This document shows positions 27,399-37,006 of a DNA stretch of 64,000 nucleotides, piece after piece. The first letter of the stretch is position 1; every line of letters begins with the position of its first letter. The notes beneath the pieces are model-generated. The model made no database searches. It was not told where the DNA came from and was given only the letters and a program-made list of their open reading frames with translations. The position numbers were made by a program, and so were the translations under genes. Origin of the DNA: DASWJZ01 sp963814905 (GTDB lineage Bacteria > Pseudomonadota > Alphaproteobacteria > Rhizobiales > Afifellaceae); NCBI GenBank assembly GCA_963814905.1, contig CAWFEM010000020.1, forward strand, positions 1 to 64,000, written 5' to 3'.

Positions 27399-30192
27399 TC
27401 ACTGCATCATCAGGATATCGTCGGCCGTCACCGGCAGTCGGGTGAAACGCTTGCCGGTCGCGTCATGGATCGCGTTCAGGATTGCCGGAACGACCGGGAC
27501 CATGACGATCTCCGCGATCCCTCGCGGCTCGTCGTCTTCGACCGACGGCAGGGTTTCGAGAGTCATGTCCCATACCGGAACGTCTCTTGCCCGCACGACA
27601 TCGTAGCGGTTGACGTTCCAGGTGCCGTTGCCCGGACCGTCCTCGTAGAGCGGCAGGTACTCGGTAAGCGCATGACCGATGCCCATCGCGATGCCCCCTT
27701 GAGCCTGGCTCGTCACCAGCTCGGGCACGATGGCTCTGCCGCAATCGAGCACCTCGTGCACCCGCAGGATCTTTGTCGTGCCATTCGTGCGGTCGACGGA
27801 AAGCGCCACGACCGCTCCGCAGACCGCTGCATAAGTCTCGCTCACTCGTTCGGTCGACGCTTGCGGAAAGTCCACCTTCCGGCGGTCCTGCACCCGCCAA
27901 TCGCCACCGCGCCGCAACGCCAGGGCGTCGATGGCGCCATTCCAGATATCGGTTCCCATGGCGAATTCGGCCCTGGCCCACTGCCAGCGACTGAAGGCGT
28001 GAACCATGACGCCGGTCGTCTGGCCGGAGGCATGGCAGCGTTCCGCCAGCCGGGCGAAGGACAGCGGTTCCATGCCCTGTGCGGTGAGCCTGCCGTCGAC
28101 CCACCTCAGGTCGTCGAAGGCCGTGTTGTCGCCGGCTTGCCAGATCGCCCGCGCCGCGGGCCACAGGCTGTAGCGCAGAAGCGCATACGCGGCCTCCGCC
28201 ACGGCATGCGTCGCCACGGGCGCGCCGACCGATGCGCTGGCGCGGCTGGTAATCACCGGGACCCAGCGCGGATTCGCCGCGGCCGCATCATGATCCTGCT
28301 GGCTCATTGTCAGCGGATTGCCGGATGTAACGAGACCCAAGGGCTCCCACGATGGCCCCGTCGAGTCGAGGGTGACGCGGTCGGCGTTGCGCCCGAGGTG
28401 ATCGGCAACGCGCACCGCGACGGCCGTGGAGGTTCCGGTGCCCATCTCAACGGTGCTGGCGGCGACCTCGATGCGACCGTCGGCATCGAACGACACGGCT
28501 GCCAGCGCGCCGTCGTGACCGGTGCCGTATTTGAACATCGCGCAGGCAATGCCGACGCCGTAGGCCTTGGATGGATGAGCGGCTTCATACACGCGCCGGT
28601 CTTCCTCGCGCCCGGACCACAGCGGCGCCCGCTCGAGCTGATCCAGAAGCGCCTCACTGCGTATCGTGACGACCGGCACCGCCCCGGTCAGGTTGCGATA
28701 GCCGGTCCGCATGGCGTTCTTCCGCCGCAAGTCGATCGGATCGATCTTCAACTGCGTGGCAACGTCATCGACCAGGCATTCCATGGCCGTTATCGACTGG
28801 AGCCCGCCGTAGCCGCGCATCGATCCTGCCGTTACGCCGCGGGAATGCGTGGCGACTGTCCTGATGTCGCTCATAGGTACGTAGTACATGGAGGCCGACG
28901 ATATCGCCGCTACGTCGGCAACGCTCGCGGAGACGTTTGCGGTGCCGCCGCCGTTGAGTGAGAGATCGCAAGCGAATGCCGTGAATGCCCCAGTCTCCGG
29001 GTCGACCCCCAGCTGGCTGTCGATCGTGACGGCATGCCGCTTCATGCCGAGTTGAAACTGCTCGAAACGATCGAGCGCAAGCCGCACCGGCCGGCCGGCC
29101 GCGAACAGGCCCGCCAACGCCACATAGTTCGGCAGCAATGGCATGTCCTTGCCACCGAACGCGCCGCCCAGGTAGGCGAAATGGCCTTCCAGGCCCTTGA
29201 TGGCGTAGCGCGCCTCGGCGTCGGACAAAATGTCGGCGATTGCATGAAGCGTGTCCGCCGGCGCCTGCACGCCGAGCACCAGTGACAAGCGCTCGTTGGC
29301 GATATCATGCCAGGCAAGACCGCTTTCGGGCTCCATGAAGAAGTGATCGGTCGACTGGGTCTGGAACTGCTGTTTGAACAGCCGGCCCGCCTGTCCGCCG
29401 TTGAGGTCCGCGCGAATGTTGCGGCCATACTCTTCGGCGCGCCGCGTGGCGGTGGGGTCTGCTTCGGGCGAGGAGGCTTCTCCGCGACGGAGAATCGGCG
29501 GCACGACCCAACCGTCCCTGGCCGGGGAAAACACATCCGGGCCGGACGGGTCGGAGCCGCCGACGCGGGTGAAGCGGTTCGCGCCGTAAGGAGGCTTGGC
29601 AACCGCGTCCGTTTGCTCACCGAAGACGACGACACCCTTTGCCCCGCGCAGGATTTGCCGGGCGGTCACGAACTTTTCCAAACCGCTGAAGATGAGCAAC
29701 GCGATCGGCTGACCCAGATAGGCCGGCGTCTGGCCCTTCGGGCACATCAGATCTTCCGTGAAGTAGCCCCTGGCCCGGATACCGGCGGCCTCCAGATCTT
29801 CGGCTGTCACCACTTTGTCGGGTTGCAGGTCCGGGGCGAGTATCGTCAGATCTGTATCGACGAAGCGGTGGGTCGCATCGGAGGCCAGCAACAGCATCGC
29901 GTGATCGGTCGTATCCGGCCAACCGTCCATGTCCGCGGCACGAAAATCCCTGGCATAGAGCTTCGCGCCGGTGGCCTTGGCATAGCCGTCGAATTCGGTA
30001 TCGCGGGCGCCCGAACCCGTCGCCGGACCAGCCCGGCGCGGCCGGCGTGGTCTCGTCGCCGACAAATGAGGCATGCGCCGCGAGCGGCACCAGGGCGAGC
30101 GTGATACCCGCGGCGGTGCTTCCGATGAGAAAGCGCCGGCGGCTCCAGTTGATGGCCGGTTGCGTTTGGGAGCCGAAGTGGACGGCGGTCAT
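27399..30192 (-). CDS. Molybdopterin-binding large subunit (xanthine dehydrogenase family), TAT-exported, +1 frameshift near the N-terminus
   Basis: The mature part lies in one frame (27399 to about 30020), and the leader in another starting at ATG 30192. The leader carries a twin-arginine signal (SRRRFLIGSTAAGITLALVP) and an AHA-type cleavage region. Removing one base near 30016-30026 joins the frames as WSG-TGSGARDTEFDGYAKATG. The body has the IorB-like split: LGGAFGGKDMPLLPNYVALA, GSMRGYGGLQSITAMECLVDD and a C-terminal GIAEIVMVPVVPAI with the catalytic-position Glu. Family members hydroxylate N-heterocycles or oxidise aldehydes. As read, export or expression would fail, or translation would start internally at 30074 (891 residues, no leader). 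A sequencing error is equally possible. Confidence 0.82.
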
Positions 30193-30374
30193 TGGCTACC
30201 ACTGTCTCCCGAAACACGGTTTAGAAGACTCAGATCAAACAGAGATGATGGCGACCTGCAGTCGACCCGATTCCGGAATGGGACGGCAAGTGAAATCCGC
30301 GCGCGTTCAGCGATCGTCGACGAGGCGCTTCAAGTAATCTTTGAACCCAGCGGTCGCGGTGCGCGCGGCGCTCT

Positions 30375-32012
30375 CTACGGAACCACAAATTCGGGTGGAA
30401 GCTCCGGACACTGGCACGTCATCTGGATGTTCGGCTCGCTGACGGGCGTCCCGGGTTCCGCTTCCGGCAGGCAGTGGTAGTCTTCGCCGAGTACATTATC
30501 CATGCCGATATCGATGTTGCGGTCCGCTTCCACCTGCTCGATCAGTCCGGCGCAGTCGGCATCGGCTGAGCAGGAGACGGGCGAGATCGGGGCCTCGCAG
30601 AACGTGCTGATCGGATCGTTGAGCGGATCGTCCGGACATTCCGGGTTTTCGGTGTCCGACTGGACGCGAATTCGGATATCCGTGCGAACGACGTCGTCGA
30701 AAGGTCGATCGTCGGTCGACACGAAGTCGCAGACCTGCGGCGAAGCGCACGTGTTGACCTGGTGAAAGACCGAGTACGTGCCCGGCGATATGAACTCGCT
30801 GACCTTGACCTGCATGACTCCGGACACGAACCCTCCCGGCCCGTTGGCGGGGTTCTGCTGGTGGGCCTTGATGCGTAGCCCGCATTCGGAGCTGCGCCCC
30901 ATGCTTGAACCGGCAACATGGCCGCTTGCGTCGCCCAAAAACACGGTGTGGCAAGCATCGAAGATGTTGAACCGGTCTCCATTGCCAAGCGAGAACGGCA
31001 GCAGGACGAAGTCGCCGGCGCACAGGTTGATGGTCTGGTGATCGCTGGCGAGGACGGGGCGCCTGTCGTTTTCGGTGTTCACCCTTTCGTCGAAGAAGGT
31101 GGCTGCGAATACATCCGAAAAGGTTTGCCCCGCGTTTCCGATGAAGGAAGTCCAGTTGCTCGGGTTGACTAATGCCGCCGTCAGCGTGCTCGGCGAAACG
31201 GACAGCTCGATCGCCGCGTTGATGAAGTCCATTCCGAAACTGCTTGGAAAGTACTGCGCAGAGGCGAAGAACTGAGTGCCAAAGCCTCGTGAGCTTCCGG
31301 AAGAGTATCCGTGGCGCGCTCCGGCTCGCTCGTCCGGCAGGACCGGAGCCCATGTCCTCGTTATGAAGGGCGTATCCGGGTCGCGCGTGTCGGGAACACG
31401 GGGAATCGGATTGCCGGGGCTCATGATGTTGGCTTCTCGGCCCTTTTGGTGATCGAGACCGATAGTGTGACCGAGCTCATGAAGGTAGGTGCCGAAGACG
31501 TCGCAGCCCGGCCCTGCCGGGGTAAGTTCCGGGCGGTTGCTCCCGGTCCCCGGTTCAAAGAGCTGCACGACGTCGCAGGCATCCGTAGCGACCATCACGT
31601 CGGCTTCGGTGATTTTCCAGCGCCCGTCGCGAACGCGGCATTTGAACTTCGTCAGTCCGGCATTGCCGTCGATGGCGGCGGTTCGCACGAGACCGACCTC
31701 ATTGAAGCCGTCGCCATGATCAATCGAGCAGTCACTGTTGACGAACTTGTGATTGAACAGTTTCGACGCGAACGGGATCGCGTTCCACTCGTCGAGGCCC
31801 GCCAGGTAGGTCTCAAACTCGCCACCGGTGTCGAGCGTGCAGGAATTGCGCATCACGTTGACGATCGCGTCACCGGACTCGTTTTCGTGCAGCAGGTCGT
31901 TGTTTCCGATCGTCTGGTTGTATTGGAACGCGAGGGCCGGCTCGCCGACCCGAGCCAGGCCGAACACCGGAAGGCAGGTCGCGAGAAGAAAGAGGTTCCG
32001 CCATCGTGTCAT
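30375..32012 (-). CDS. Secreted metzincin/matrixin-type zinc protease
   Basis: 545 residues from ATG 32012 (GAGGA upstream); 23 further in-frame codons are probably not used. The signal peptide ends near PALA-FQYN (residue 28). The zinc site HELGHTIGLDH is at 178-188, followed by the Met-turn NIMSPG (Met197), which identifies a metzincin. At least a dozen cysteines in the mature chain suggest disulfides. The C-terminal half (about 290-545) is unassigned and ends in a Cys-rich tail (CSADADCAGL ... MTCQCPELPP). It is the last gene of a three-gene unit with two secreted paralogues. Its natural substrate is unknown. Confidence 0.8.
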   Translation of the reverse strand: MTRWRNLFLLATCLPVFGLARVGEPALAFQYNQTIGNNDLLHENESGDAIVNVMRNSCTLDTGGEFETYLAGLDEWNAIPFASKLFNHKFVNSDCSIDHGDGFNEVGLVRTAAIDGNAGLTKFKCRVRDGRWKITEADVMVATDACDVVQLFEPGTGSNRPELTPAGPGCDVFGTYLHELGHTIGLDHQKGREANIMSPGNPIPRVPDTRDPDTPFITRTWAPVLPDERAGARHGYSSGSSRGFGTQFFASAQYFPSSFGMDFINAAIELSVSPSTLTAALVNPSNWTSFIGNAGQTFSDVFAATFFDERVNTENDRRPVLASDHQTINLCAGDFVLLPFSLGNGDRFNIFDACHTVFLGDASGHVAGSSMGRSSECGLRIKAHQQNPANGPGGFVSGVMQVKVSEFISPGTYSVFHQVNTCASPQVCDFVSTDDRPFDDVVRTDIRIRVQSDTENPECPDDPLNDPISTFCEAPISPVSCSADADCAGLIEQVEADRNIDIGMDNVLGEDYHCLPEAEPGTPVSEPNIQMTCQCPELPPEFVVP

Positions 32013-32032
32013 GGTGAACAGTCCTCGCTTGG

Positions 32033-33352
32033 TTATTTGCAGACGCGGGTTTCCCCCGTCTCCGGATCGACCGACCCGCATGGCACGTCGCTATCCGACT
32101 GGATTTGGGGATCCGCGAGCTCATCGACGCCGACGACGTCCCAGACCCGGCCCGCCTCGGGCGAGGGCGCCAGCGATCCGGTGAAAGGTTCGACGCACTT
32201 TCCCATCGCGCCGCGGACGAAATCCAGATAGCCGGCCCGGTCGAAGGCGTTCTCGACGGTGGCCTCGTCGACCTCGGGGAGCATCGGCTGGGGAGCGTTG
32301 ATATCGTCAAGGTCGATGCGCGTTTCGAAGAGCTGCTTCAGCGCGAGCGGCCGGGTCGCGAAGACCGATGTGGGATTGACACGCTCGCCGACAAGAAAGG
32401 CACTCTCCGTCGGGCGCGGGTTCAAAGCGTGACCCGTCTGGTCGATAAGCACCTCCTGCGTGCCGACGGTCTCGATCCGGTAGGCGCCGTCCAGCACGAC
32501 CGGCGAATAGAACCAGGGCATTCGGCTGAGATAGATCAGGTAGTGGCCGTTCCGCACGAAATGCGGGATTTCCTTCACCTCCAGGAACGTCTGCTCCGGT
32601 TCGTCAGGTATCGGGCCGCGCAGGTTGCTGATGACCAGCTGCGTGCCGACGTCCGCTCCGAAATGGGTCTGAACGTTGCCCAATGAGACATTCTCCCGCG
32701 GCCCAATGACCGGATCGTAGGTGAACGTGATTTCTCTCACCCGGCCTTCGATCAAGGACGCGGACTGCTCCAGCAGGCGGCATAACCCCGTCGCCCCGAA
32801 AGGCGAATGTCGTGGCGGCATGGCGAACGGCTTGATCGACACGATGTCCGAGGCGGTGACTTCGCCGCTCCGCGGACGGCCGCTATAGACGGCGGTGATG
32901 GCGAGTTCGCTGTTGGAGACGATGACGACAAAGCCAGTCCGGAATTGCTCCGACATCGGCAAGCGCAGCCGGCTGCGAATTTCGTTGCATTCGACCTCGA
33001 TCGCTTCCCCCGGCGCGATCCGGTCGGAGACGAATTCGGTCGTCTCACCGGCTTTCTGGAACGGAAGACCGCGGGCGATGCTTTTTTCAAACGATACCGT
33101 CCGCGCCGAGGGGTTCAGGATGTTGACCGCGGTCGCGTACGCGCCGGCGACCAGGCCTTCCTGAAATGCCTCGCTCGACGGCCCGCAGATGAACTTGGCG
33201 GCGTAGACGTAGCGTGTCTTGCTGGCTTCGACTGCCGCAAGAGCTTGCGGCGGCAAAGACGAAAGCAAGGCTATGCACGCTACTGCGAGCAGGGCCGGGA
33301 ACGCGCGTCGGCGCGCTGCCGCGCCGCCGTTGCCGACCAGGGGAGGCTTCAT
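32033..33352 (-). CDS. Secreted protein of unknown function, paralogue of the next upstream product
   Basis: 439 residues from ATG 33352 (GGGAG upstream). The signal peptide ends near QALA-AVEA (residue 40). Residues 48-175 form a domain shared with the neighbour at 33373: KFICGPSSEAFQEGLVAG, a conserved VECNEI, QFRTGFVVIVS and YSGRPRSGEV. The remaining 260 residues (from about MPPRHSPFGATGLC) have no recognised domain and contain few cysteines. It lies 20 bp upstream of the protease gene and probably forms an operon with it. It could be a chaperone, inhibitor or substrate of that protease. I do not recognise the family. Confidence 0.7.
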   Translation of the reverse strand: MKPPLVGNGGAAARRRAFPALLAVACIALLSSLPPQALAAVEASKTRYVYAAKFICGPSSEAFQEGLVAGAYATAVNILNPSARTVSFEKSIARGLPFQKAGETTEFVSDRIAPGEAIEVECNEIRSRLRLPMSEQFRTGFVVIVSNSELAITAVYSGRPRSGEVTASDIVSIKPFAMPPRHSPFGATGLCRLLEQSASLIEGRVREITFTYDPVIGPRENVSLGNVQTHFGADVGTQLVISNLRGPIPDEPEQTFLEVKEIPHFVRNGHYLIYLSRMPWFYSPVVLDGAYRIETVGTQEVLIDQTGHALNPRPTESAFLVGERVNPTSVFATRPLALKQLFETRIDLDDINAPQPMLPEVDEATVENAFDRAGYLDFVRGAMGKCVEPFTGSLAPSPEAGRVWDVVGVDELADPQIQSDSDVPCGSVDPETGETRVCK

Positions 33353-33372
33353 TGCTCCCGCGACCACGGCCG

Positions 33373-34314
33373 TCACCCTTTCCTGACGCGGCAGAGCTTG
33401 TTGTTGGACTCGTCGGATTCGGAAATGGCGTTTCCGCTGTCCACGAAAGCGCAGATTTCGCAGTCCGGGTCGTAGCAATTGCGGCCTGGCGGGGTTGTTA
33501 CGGTGAAGGTCTTCGAGGCTCCGGCGGCGAGCCCGGCGGGCGACTGTTCGACGACATCGATGGATTGAGCGGGATCGAAGGTGGTCTTCGTCTCGAACGG
33601 CCCGGCATCTCCATCGCCCTGGTTCTTGATCGATACGTCGACACGGGTCACGCAGCCATTCGTGGAGGAGCAATCGACACGCAGGTTTGCGATGTCGATA
33701 TCCGATACAATGAGGTCCGCATGTTTCGCCTCGCCGGCGTCGGCGAGCCTTACGGCATCAATGACCTCGACATCGAGCGTCGACACCTCGCCCGCCATCG
33801 GTCGAGACGAATAGACCGAAACGACGTTGAGCGGTGCATCGCTCAATATCACCAGGAATCCCGTGCGAAACTGGGTCGTCATCGACGCCGGCATCCGCAT
33901 CCTGATCTCGTTGCACTCGACCTCGATTGCCGTGTTCGGTTCGATCACGTCGTCTTGGAACGCCGTGACGGGCTCCGAAGCTTGAAACGGCAGCGCCCGC
34001 GCGATCTGCTTTTTTAGACGCACGCGGCTGTCGAGGGACGGATTGTGAATGTTAATGGCTGTGGCGTGGAATCCGGCCACAACTCCTTCTTGAAACCCTT
34101 CCGATGAAGGGCCGCAGACGAACTTCACCGGATAGGAGAACTTGGGTTTCCAGGAGATGCTTGCCTGCTCTTGGGCGCTCGCGGCCGATCCGAGCAGAGC
34201 AATCAGCGCGATTGCGAGACCGACGAGGATGCCGGCTGACGAAGAGGTACGGCGCTGCAGTGCTCTGTTGTCCGGTAGGAATCGGAATCGGTTCGCGGAC
34301 TTCGTGCGCGTCAT
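33373..34314 (-). CDS. Secreted protein with the same unknown domain plus a CARDB-like C-terminal domain
   Basis: 313 residues from ATG 34314, which follows GGGAGG; the frame from 34350 adds 12. A hydrophobic signal ends near SAASA-QEQA (residue 48). Residues 60-190 align by eye with the neighbour (KFVCGPSSEGFQEGVVAG, VECNEI, QFRTGFLVILS, YSSRPMAGEV). Residues 200-310 look like a CARDB/adhesion immunoglobulin-type fold ending VDSGNAISESDESNN. First gene of the three-gene secreted unit, 20 bp before the second. An adhesion or scaffold role outside the inner membrane is inferred. Confidence 0.72.
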   Translation of the reverse strand: MTRTKSANRFRFLPDNRALQRRTSSSAGILVGLAIALIALLGSAASAQEQASISWKPKFSYPVKFVCGPSSEGFQEGVVAGFHATAINIHNPSLDSRVRLKKQIARALPFQASEPVTAFQDDVIEPNTAIEVECNEIRMRMPASMTTQFRTGFLVILSDAPLNVVSVYSSRPMAGEVSTLDVEVIDAVRLADAGEAKHADLIVSDIDIANLRVDCSSTNGCVTRVDVSIKNQGDGDAGPFETKTTFDPAQSIDVVEQSPAGLAAGASKTFTVTTPPGRNCYDPDCEICAFVDSGNAISESDESNNKLCRVRKG

Positions 34315-34779
34315 CTCACCCTCCCGAGTCAGGCCGGAGCGAAGACGCACAGAGTGACGCCACCGCGTCGTGCCTTTTTTGCGCGCCTATGCGCGCTACC
34401 GATGGCAACCGATCAAGGGCGCCACGCGGCTGAGCTACCGCTCATCAGTCTCGAGATTGATGCAACTTAAGATGACCATTCTATGGCGGCCTCTCCAGTC
34501 GCTCAGCCGCAGTGCGAACAGACGCGGAGGCGCCACGGTTTGAAGGTGAGACGGACTTGCTCGCCTGGGCCGGTGGTGCTCCCTGGACACCTGCGTGACG
34601 AAAAGATCGCCGTGGCCGAGCCATTGCGACAGGCGTTAGCGCTCACGGGCAATCGAGATCTCTTCGGCAAACCGAGGCAGGACGTTTGCCCGATGTCACG
34701 GAATTTCACGAACAAGAACGTCAGTCTCCCGCACGCCTTTTGGGGATGCGGAACCTGTCGAACGCTATCGAACATCGAA
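34315..34779. other. Non-coding upstream region of the secreted-protein unit
   Basis: 465 bp with no convincing gene. It should hold the promoter of the three-gene unit reading left. A 20-bp near-palindrome centred on CTCGAG lies at 34443-34462. A stretch near 34418-34445 looks like a tRNA D-arm but no full tRNA folds. Confidence 0.5.
34443..34462. promoter_or_regulatory. 20-bp near-palindrome, possible operator
   Basis: CATCAGTCTCGAGATTGATG reads the same on both strands at 18 of 20 positions. It is 129 bp upstream of the first secreted-protein start. No regulator is encoded nearby, so binding is speculative. Confidence 0.3.
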
Positions 34780-34864
34780 TGGTGCCCAGGAGAGGACTCG
34801 AACCTCCACGCCTCGCGGCACACGGACCTGAACCGTGCGCGTCTACCAATTCCGCCACCTGGGC
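34780..34864 (-). tRNA. tRNA-Leu (anticodon CAG)
   Basis: On the minus strand an 85-nt cloverleaf begins GCCCAGGTGGCGGAATTGG and ends with the pairing CCTGGGC, discriminator A and an encoded CCA (34780-34782). The anticodon stem CACGG/CCGTG encloses TTCAGGT, giving CAG. A long variable arm (TGCCGCGAGGCG) and the T-arm GGTTCGAGTCC mark a class II leucine tRNA. It sits just upstream of, and opposite to, gnd. Confidence 0.96.
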
Positions 34865-35017
34865 CGGTGAACCGCGCTGACTTAGGGCCTTGCCTGTGGG
34901 GTGTCAACGCGGCTTCCCCCGCCCATCGAGGAGCCGCGCCGCGCCGGTTGCCAGGGCGGCCGGGAATGGTCCAAAAACGGCTGTAACAATCACGGGTGAG
35001 CGGCGAGGAGAGCGCAG

Positions 35018-36451
35018 ATGGCGGAACTGGCGGATATCGGCGTTCTCGGCCTCGCCGTCATGGGCGCGAACCTCGCCCGCAATGCCGCCCGCAAGGGCTT
35101 CGGCGTCTCCCTCTACAATCGCCATGCTGAGCGCACCGACGCGCTCGTCGCCGAGCACGGCGGCGAGGGGCGGTTCCTGCCGGCGACGGATCTCGCGGCC
35201 TTCGTCGCCGCGATCGACCGGCCGCGCCCGATCATCATCATGGTCAAGGCCGGCGCGCCCGTCGATGCGGTGATCGAGGAATTGCTGCCGCATCTCGACC
35301 AGGGCGACATCGTCATCGACGGCGGCAATTCCGAATACACCGACACCAACCGCCGCTTCCGCGCGCTCTCCGCCAAGGGCTTCCGCTTCATCGGCATGGG
35401 CGTCTCCGGGGGCGAGGAGGGGGCGCTTCTCGGCCCGAGCATGATGCCCGGCGGAGAGGTGGAGGCCTATCGGCGGATCGAGCCGATCGTCAGGAAGATG
35501 GCGGCGCAGGTCGACGGCACGCCCTGCGTGACCCATATCGGTCCGGAAGGCGCCGGCCACTACGTGAAGATGGTCCACAACGGCATCGAATATGCCGACA
35601 TGCAGTTCATTGCCGAGGCCTACGACCTCTTGAAGAGCGTCTACGGGCTCTCCGCCGATGCGATCGCCGACATTTTCGAGGAGTGGAAGAAGGGAGACCT
35701 CGATTCCTACCTGATCGAGATCACCGCGGAAGTTCTGCGCAAGAAGGATGCGACCGGCAATCCCTTGGTCGATGCGATTCTCGACGAGGCGGAGCAGAAG
35801 GGGACGGGGCGCTGGGCGGTGCAATCGGCGCTCGATCTCGGCGTGCCGCTGACCACGATCACCGAGGCGGTCTTCGCGCGCGCGCTGTCGGCGCGGCGCG
35901 ATCAGCGGATCTGGGCGGAAGAGAACCTGGAGCACGCGTCTGTCCCGGCGCGCAAGGCCGCCGCGGCCGATATCGACGCGATCCGCGACGGGCTCTACGC
36001 GTCGAAGATCGTTGCCTACGCGCAAGGTTTTGAGCAGATGGCCGTCGCCTCCAATGAGTTCGGCTGGGACCTGAAGCTCGGGGATCTCGCCATGATCTGG
36101 CGCGGCGGCTGCATCATTCGCGCGCGGCTGCTGCACCGCATCCGTGAGGCCTATGCCGGGGAAGAGGCGACGCCGAACCTGCTCTTGCATCCTTTCTTCA
36201 GCGACGCGGTCGCAAAGGCGGAGCCGGGTTGGCGCAAGACGGTGGCGGTCGCGGTGGAGAGCGGCGTGCCGGTTCCGGCCTTTGCCTCCGCGCTCGCCTA
36301 CTTTGACGGGATGCGCCGCGCGCGCGGACCCGCAAACCTGCTCCAGGGGCTCCGCGACTATTTCGGCGCGCACACATATGCTCGCCTCGACAAGCCCGGA
36401 CAATTCCACACCCGCTGGGCGCAGGACGGAAGCGAGGTTCAGGTCGACTAG
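35018..36451 (+). CDS. gnd: 6-phosphogluconate dehydrogenase, decarboxylating
   Basis: 477 residues, standard for the long form. The N-terminal NADP fold has IGVLGLAVMGANLARNAARKG with NRHAERT after beta 2. The 6PGDH signature is IDGGNSEYTDTNRR, followed by GMGVSGGEEGALLGPSMMPGG. Catalytic Lys and His-Asn are in HYVKMVHNGIEYADMQ. The C-terminal tail contains FGAHTYARLDKPGQFHTRW, which reaches the partner's active site. It converts 6-phosphogluconate to ribulose 5-phosphate plus CO2 and NADPH. It appears monocistronic; the next gene is convergent. Confidence 0.95.
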   Translation: MAELADIGVLGLAVMGANLARNAARKGFGVSLYNRHAERTDALVAEHGGEGRFLPATDLAAFVAAIDRPRPIIIMVKAGAPVDAVIEELLPHLDQGDIVIDGGNSEYTDTNRRFRALSAKGFRFIGMGVSGGEEGALLGPSMMPGGEVEAYRRIEPIVRKMAAQVDGTPCVTHIGPEGAGHYVKMVHNGIEYADMQFIAEAYDLLKSVYGLSADAIADIFEEWKKGDLDSYLIEITAEVLRKKDATGNPLVDAILDEAEQKGTGRWAVQSALDLGVPLTTITEAVFARALSARRDQRIWAEENLEHASVPARKAAAADIDAIRDGLYASKIVAYAQGFEQMAVASNEFGWDLKLGDLAMIWRGGCIIRARLLHRIREAYAGEEATPNLLLHPFFSDAVAKAEPGWRKTVAVAVESGVPVPAFASALAYFDGMRRARGPANLLQGLRDYFGAHTYARLDKPGQFHTRWAQDGSEVQVD

Positions 36452-36498
36452 AGTCAGCGATCAAACGCCTCCGTCCGCTGAGCGGGACGGCCGGCGGA

Positions 36499-36897
36499 TC
36501 AGTCGATATCGGCGTAGTAGTCGGGGATTACCGGCTCAGGCCGGGCGAAGTAGACCACCCAGCTGCCATTGAAGTCGATCGCGAAGGTCTTTCCGGTCTG
36601 CAGGAAATAGCGGTGCGGCGCGCCTTTGCCGATCTCGATCTCGAATCCCCGCGTCTGGCAGCCGTCGCACCCGATATCGGATTCCTCTTCCGGCTCGAAA
36701 TCGTAGGCTTCCCACTCGGGTTCGCCCGCGACCCTGAGCCGGAACGACACGACATTGTGCGTGCGGTTGACGATCGTGATGCTGCTGTCGTTGGAAGCCT
36801 GCTCTGCGGAAGCCTGCGCGGCGGAAGCCCGCGGCGCCGCGTAGACGGCCAAAGCGGCAATCAGAACCAGCACAAATGCCCGGAGAAGCGCGCCCAT
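36499..36897 (-). CDS. Small secreted hypothetical protein
   Basis: 132 residues, not recognised. A signal peptide (LLRAFVLVLIAALAVYAAP) ends near ASA-AQAS. The mature part begins with an ASAEQASND linker and then looks like a small beta-sandwich (SITIVNRTHNVVSFRLRVAG, RYFLQTGKTFAIDF, GSWVVYFARP) with a CDGC pair that could form a disulfide or bind metal. It ends acidic (DYYADID). It is convergent with gnd and upstream-adjacent to nothing on its strand, so context gives no role. Confidence 0.62.
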   Translation of the reverse strand: MGALLRAFVLVLIAALAVYAAPRASAAQASAEQASNDSSITIVNRTHNVVSFRLRVAGEPEWEAYDFEPEEESDIGCDGCQTRGFEIEIGKGAPHRYFLQTGKTFAIDFNGSWVVYFARPEPVIPDYYADID

Positions 36898-37006
36898 TTC
36901 ATAACTCCGCGCGTTTTTTCGACGGTTAAAGAAGTACTAGTGCGGAGATGTCATTTTCAACCAATGCGTTCTTGGTTGGTTAATGTTCGACCGGGCTTGG
37001 AGCCCT

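Noticed and set aside
27189..28961. A 590-codon + strand frame over the molybdenum subunit
   Set aside because: No recognisable domain and antisense to a clear xanthine dehydrogenase-family gene.
34418..34445. tRNA-like D-arm (GCGGTAGCTCAGC on the minus strand)
   Set aside because: No acceptor, anticodon or T arm can be matched around it.
34483..34986. A 167-codon + strand frame across the tRNA gene
   Set aside because: It runs through the antisense of tRNA-Leu and shows no domain.
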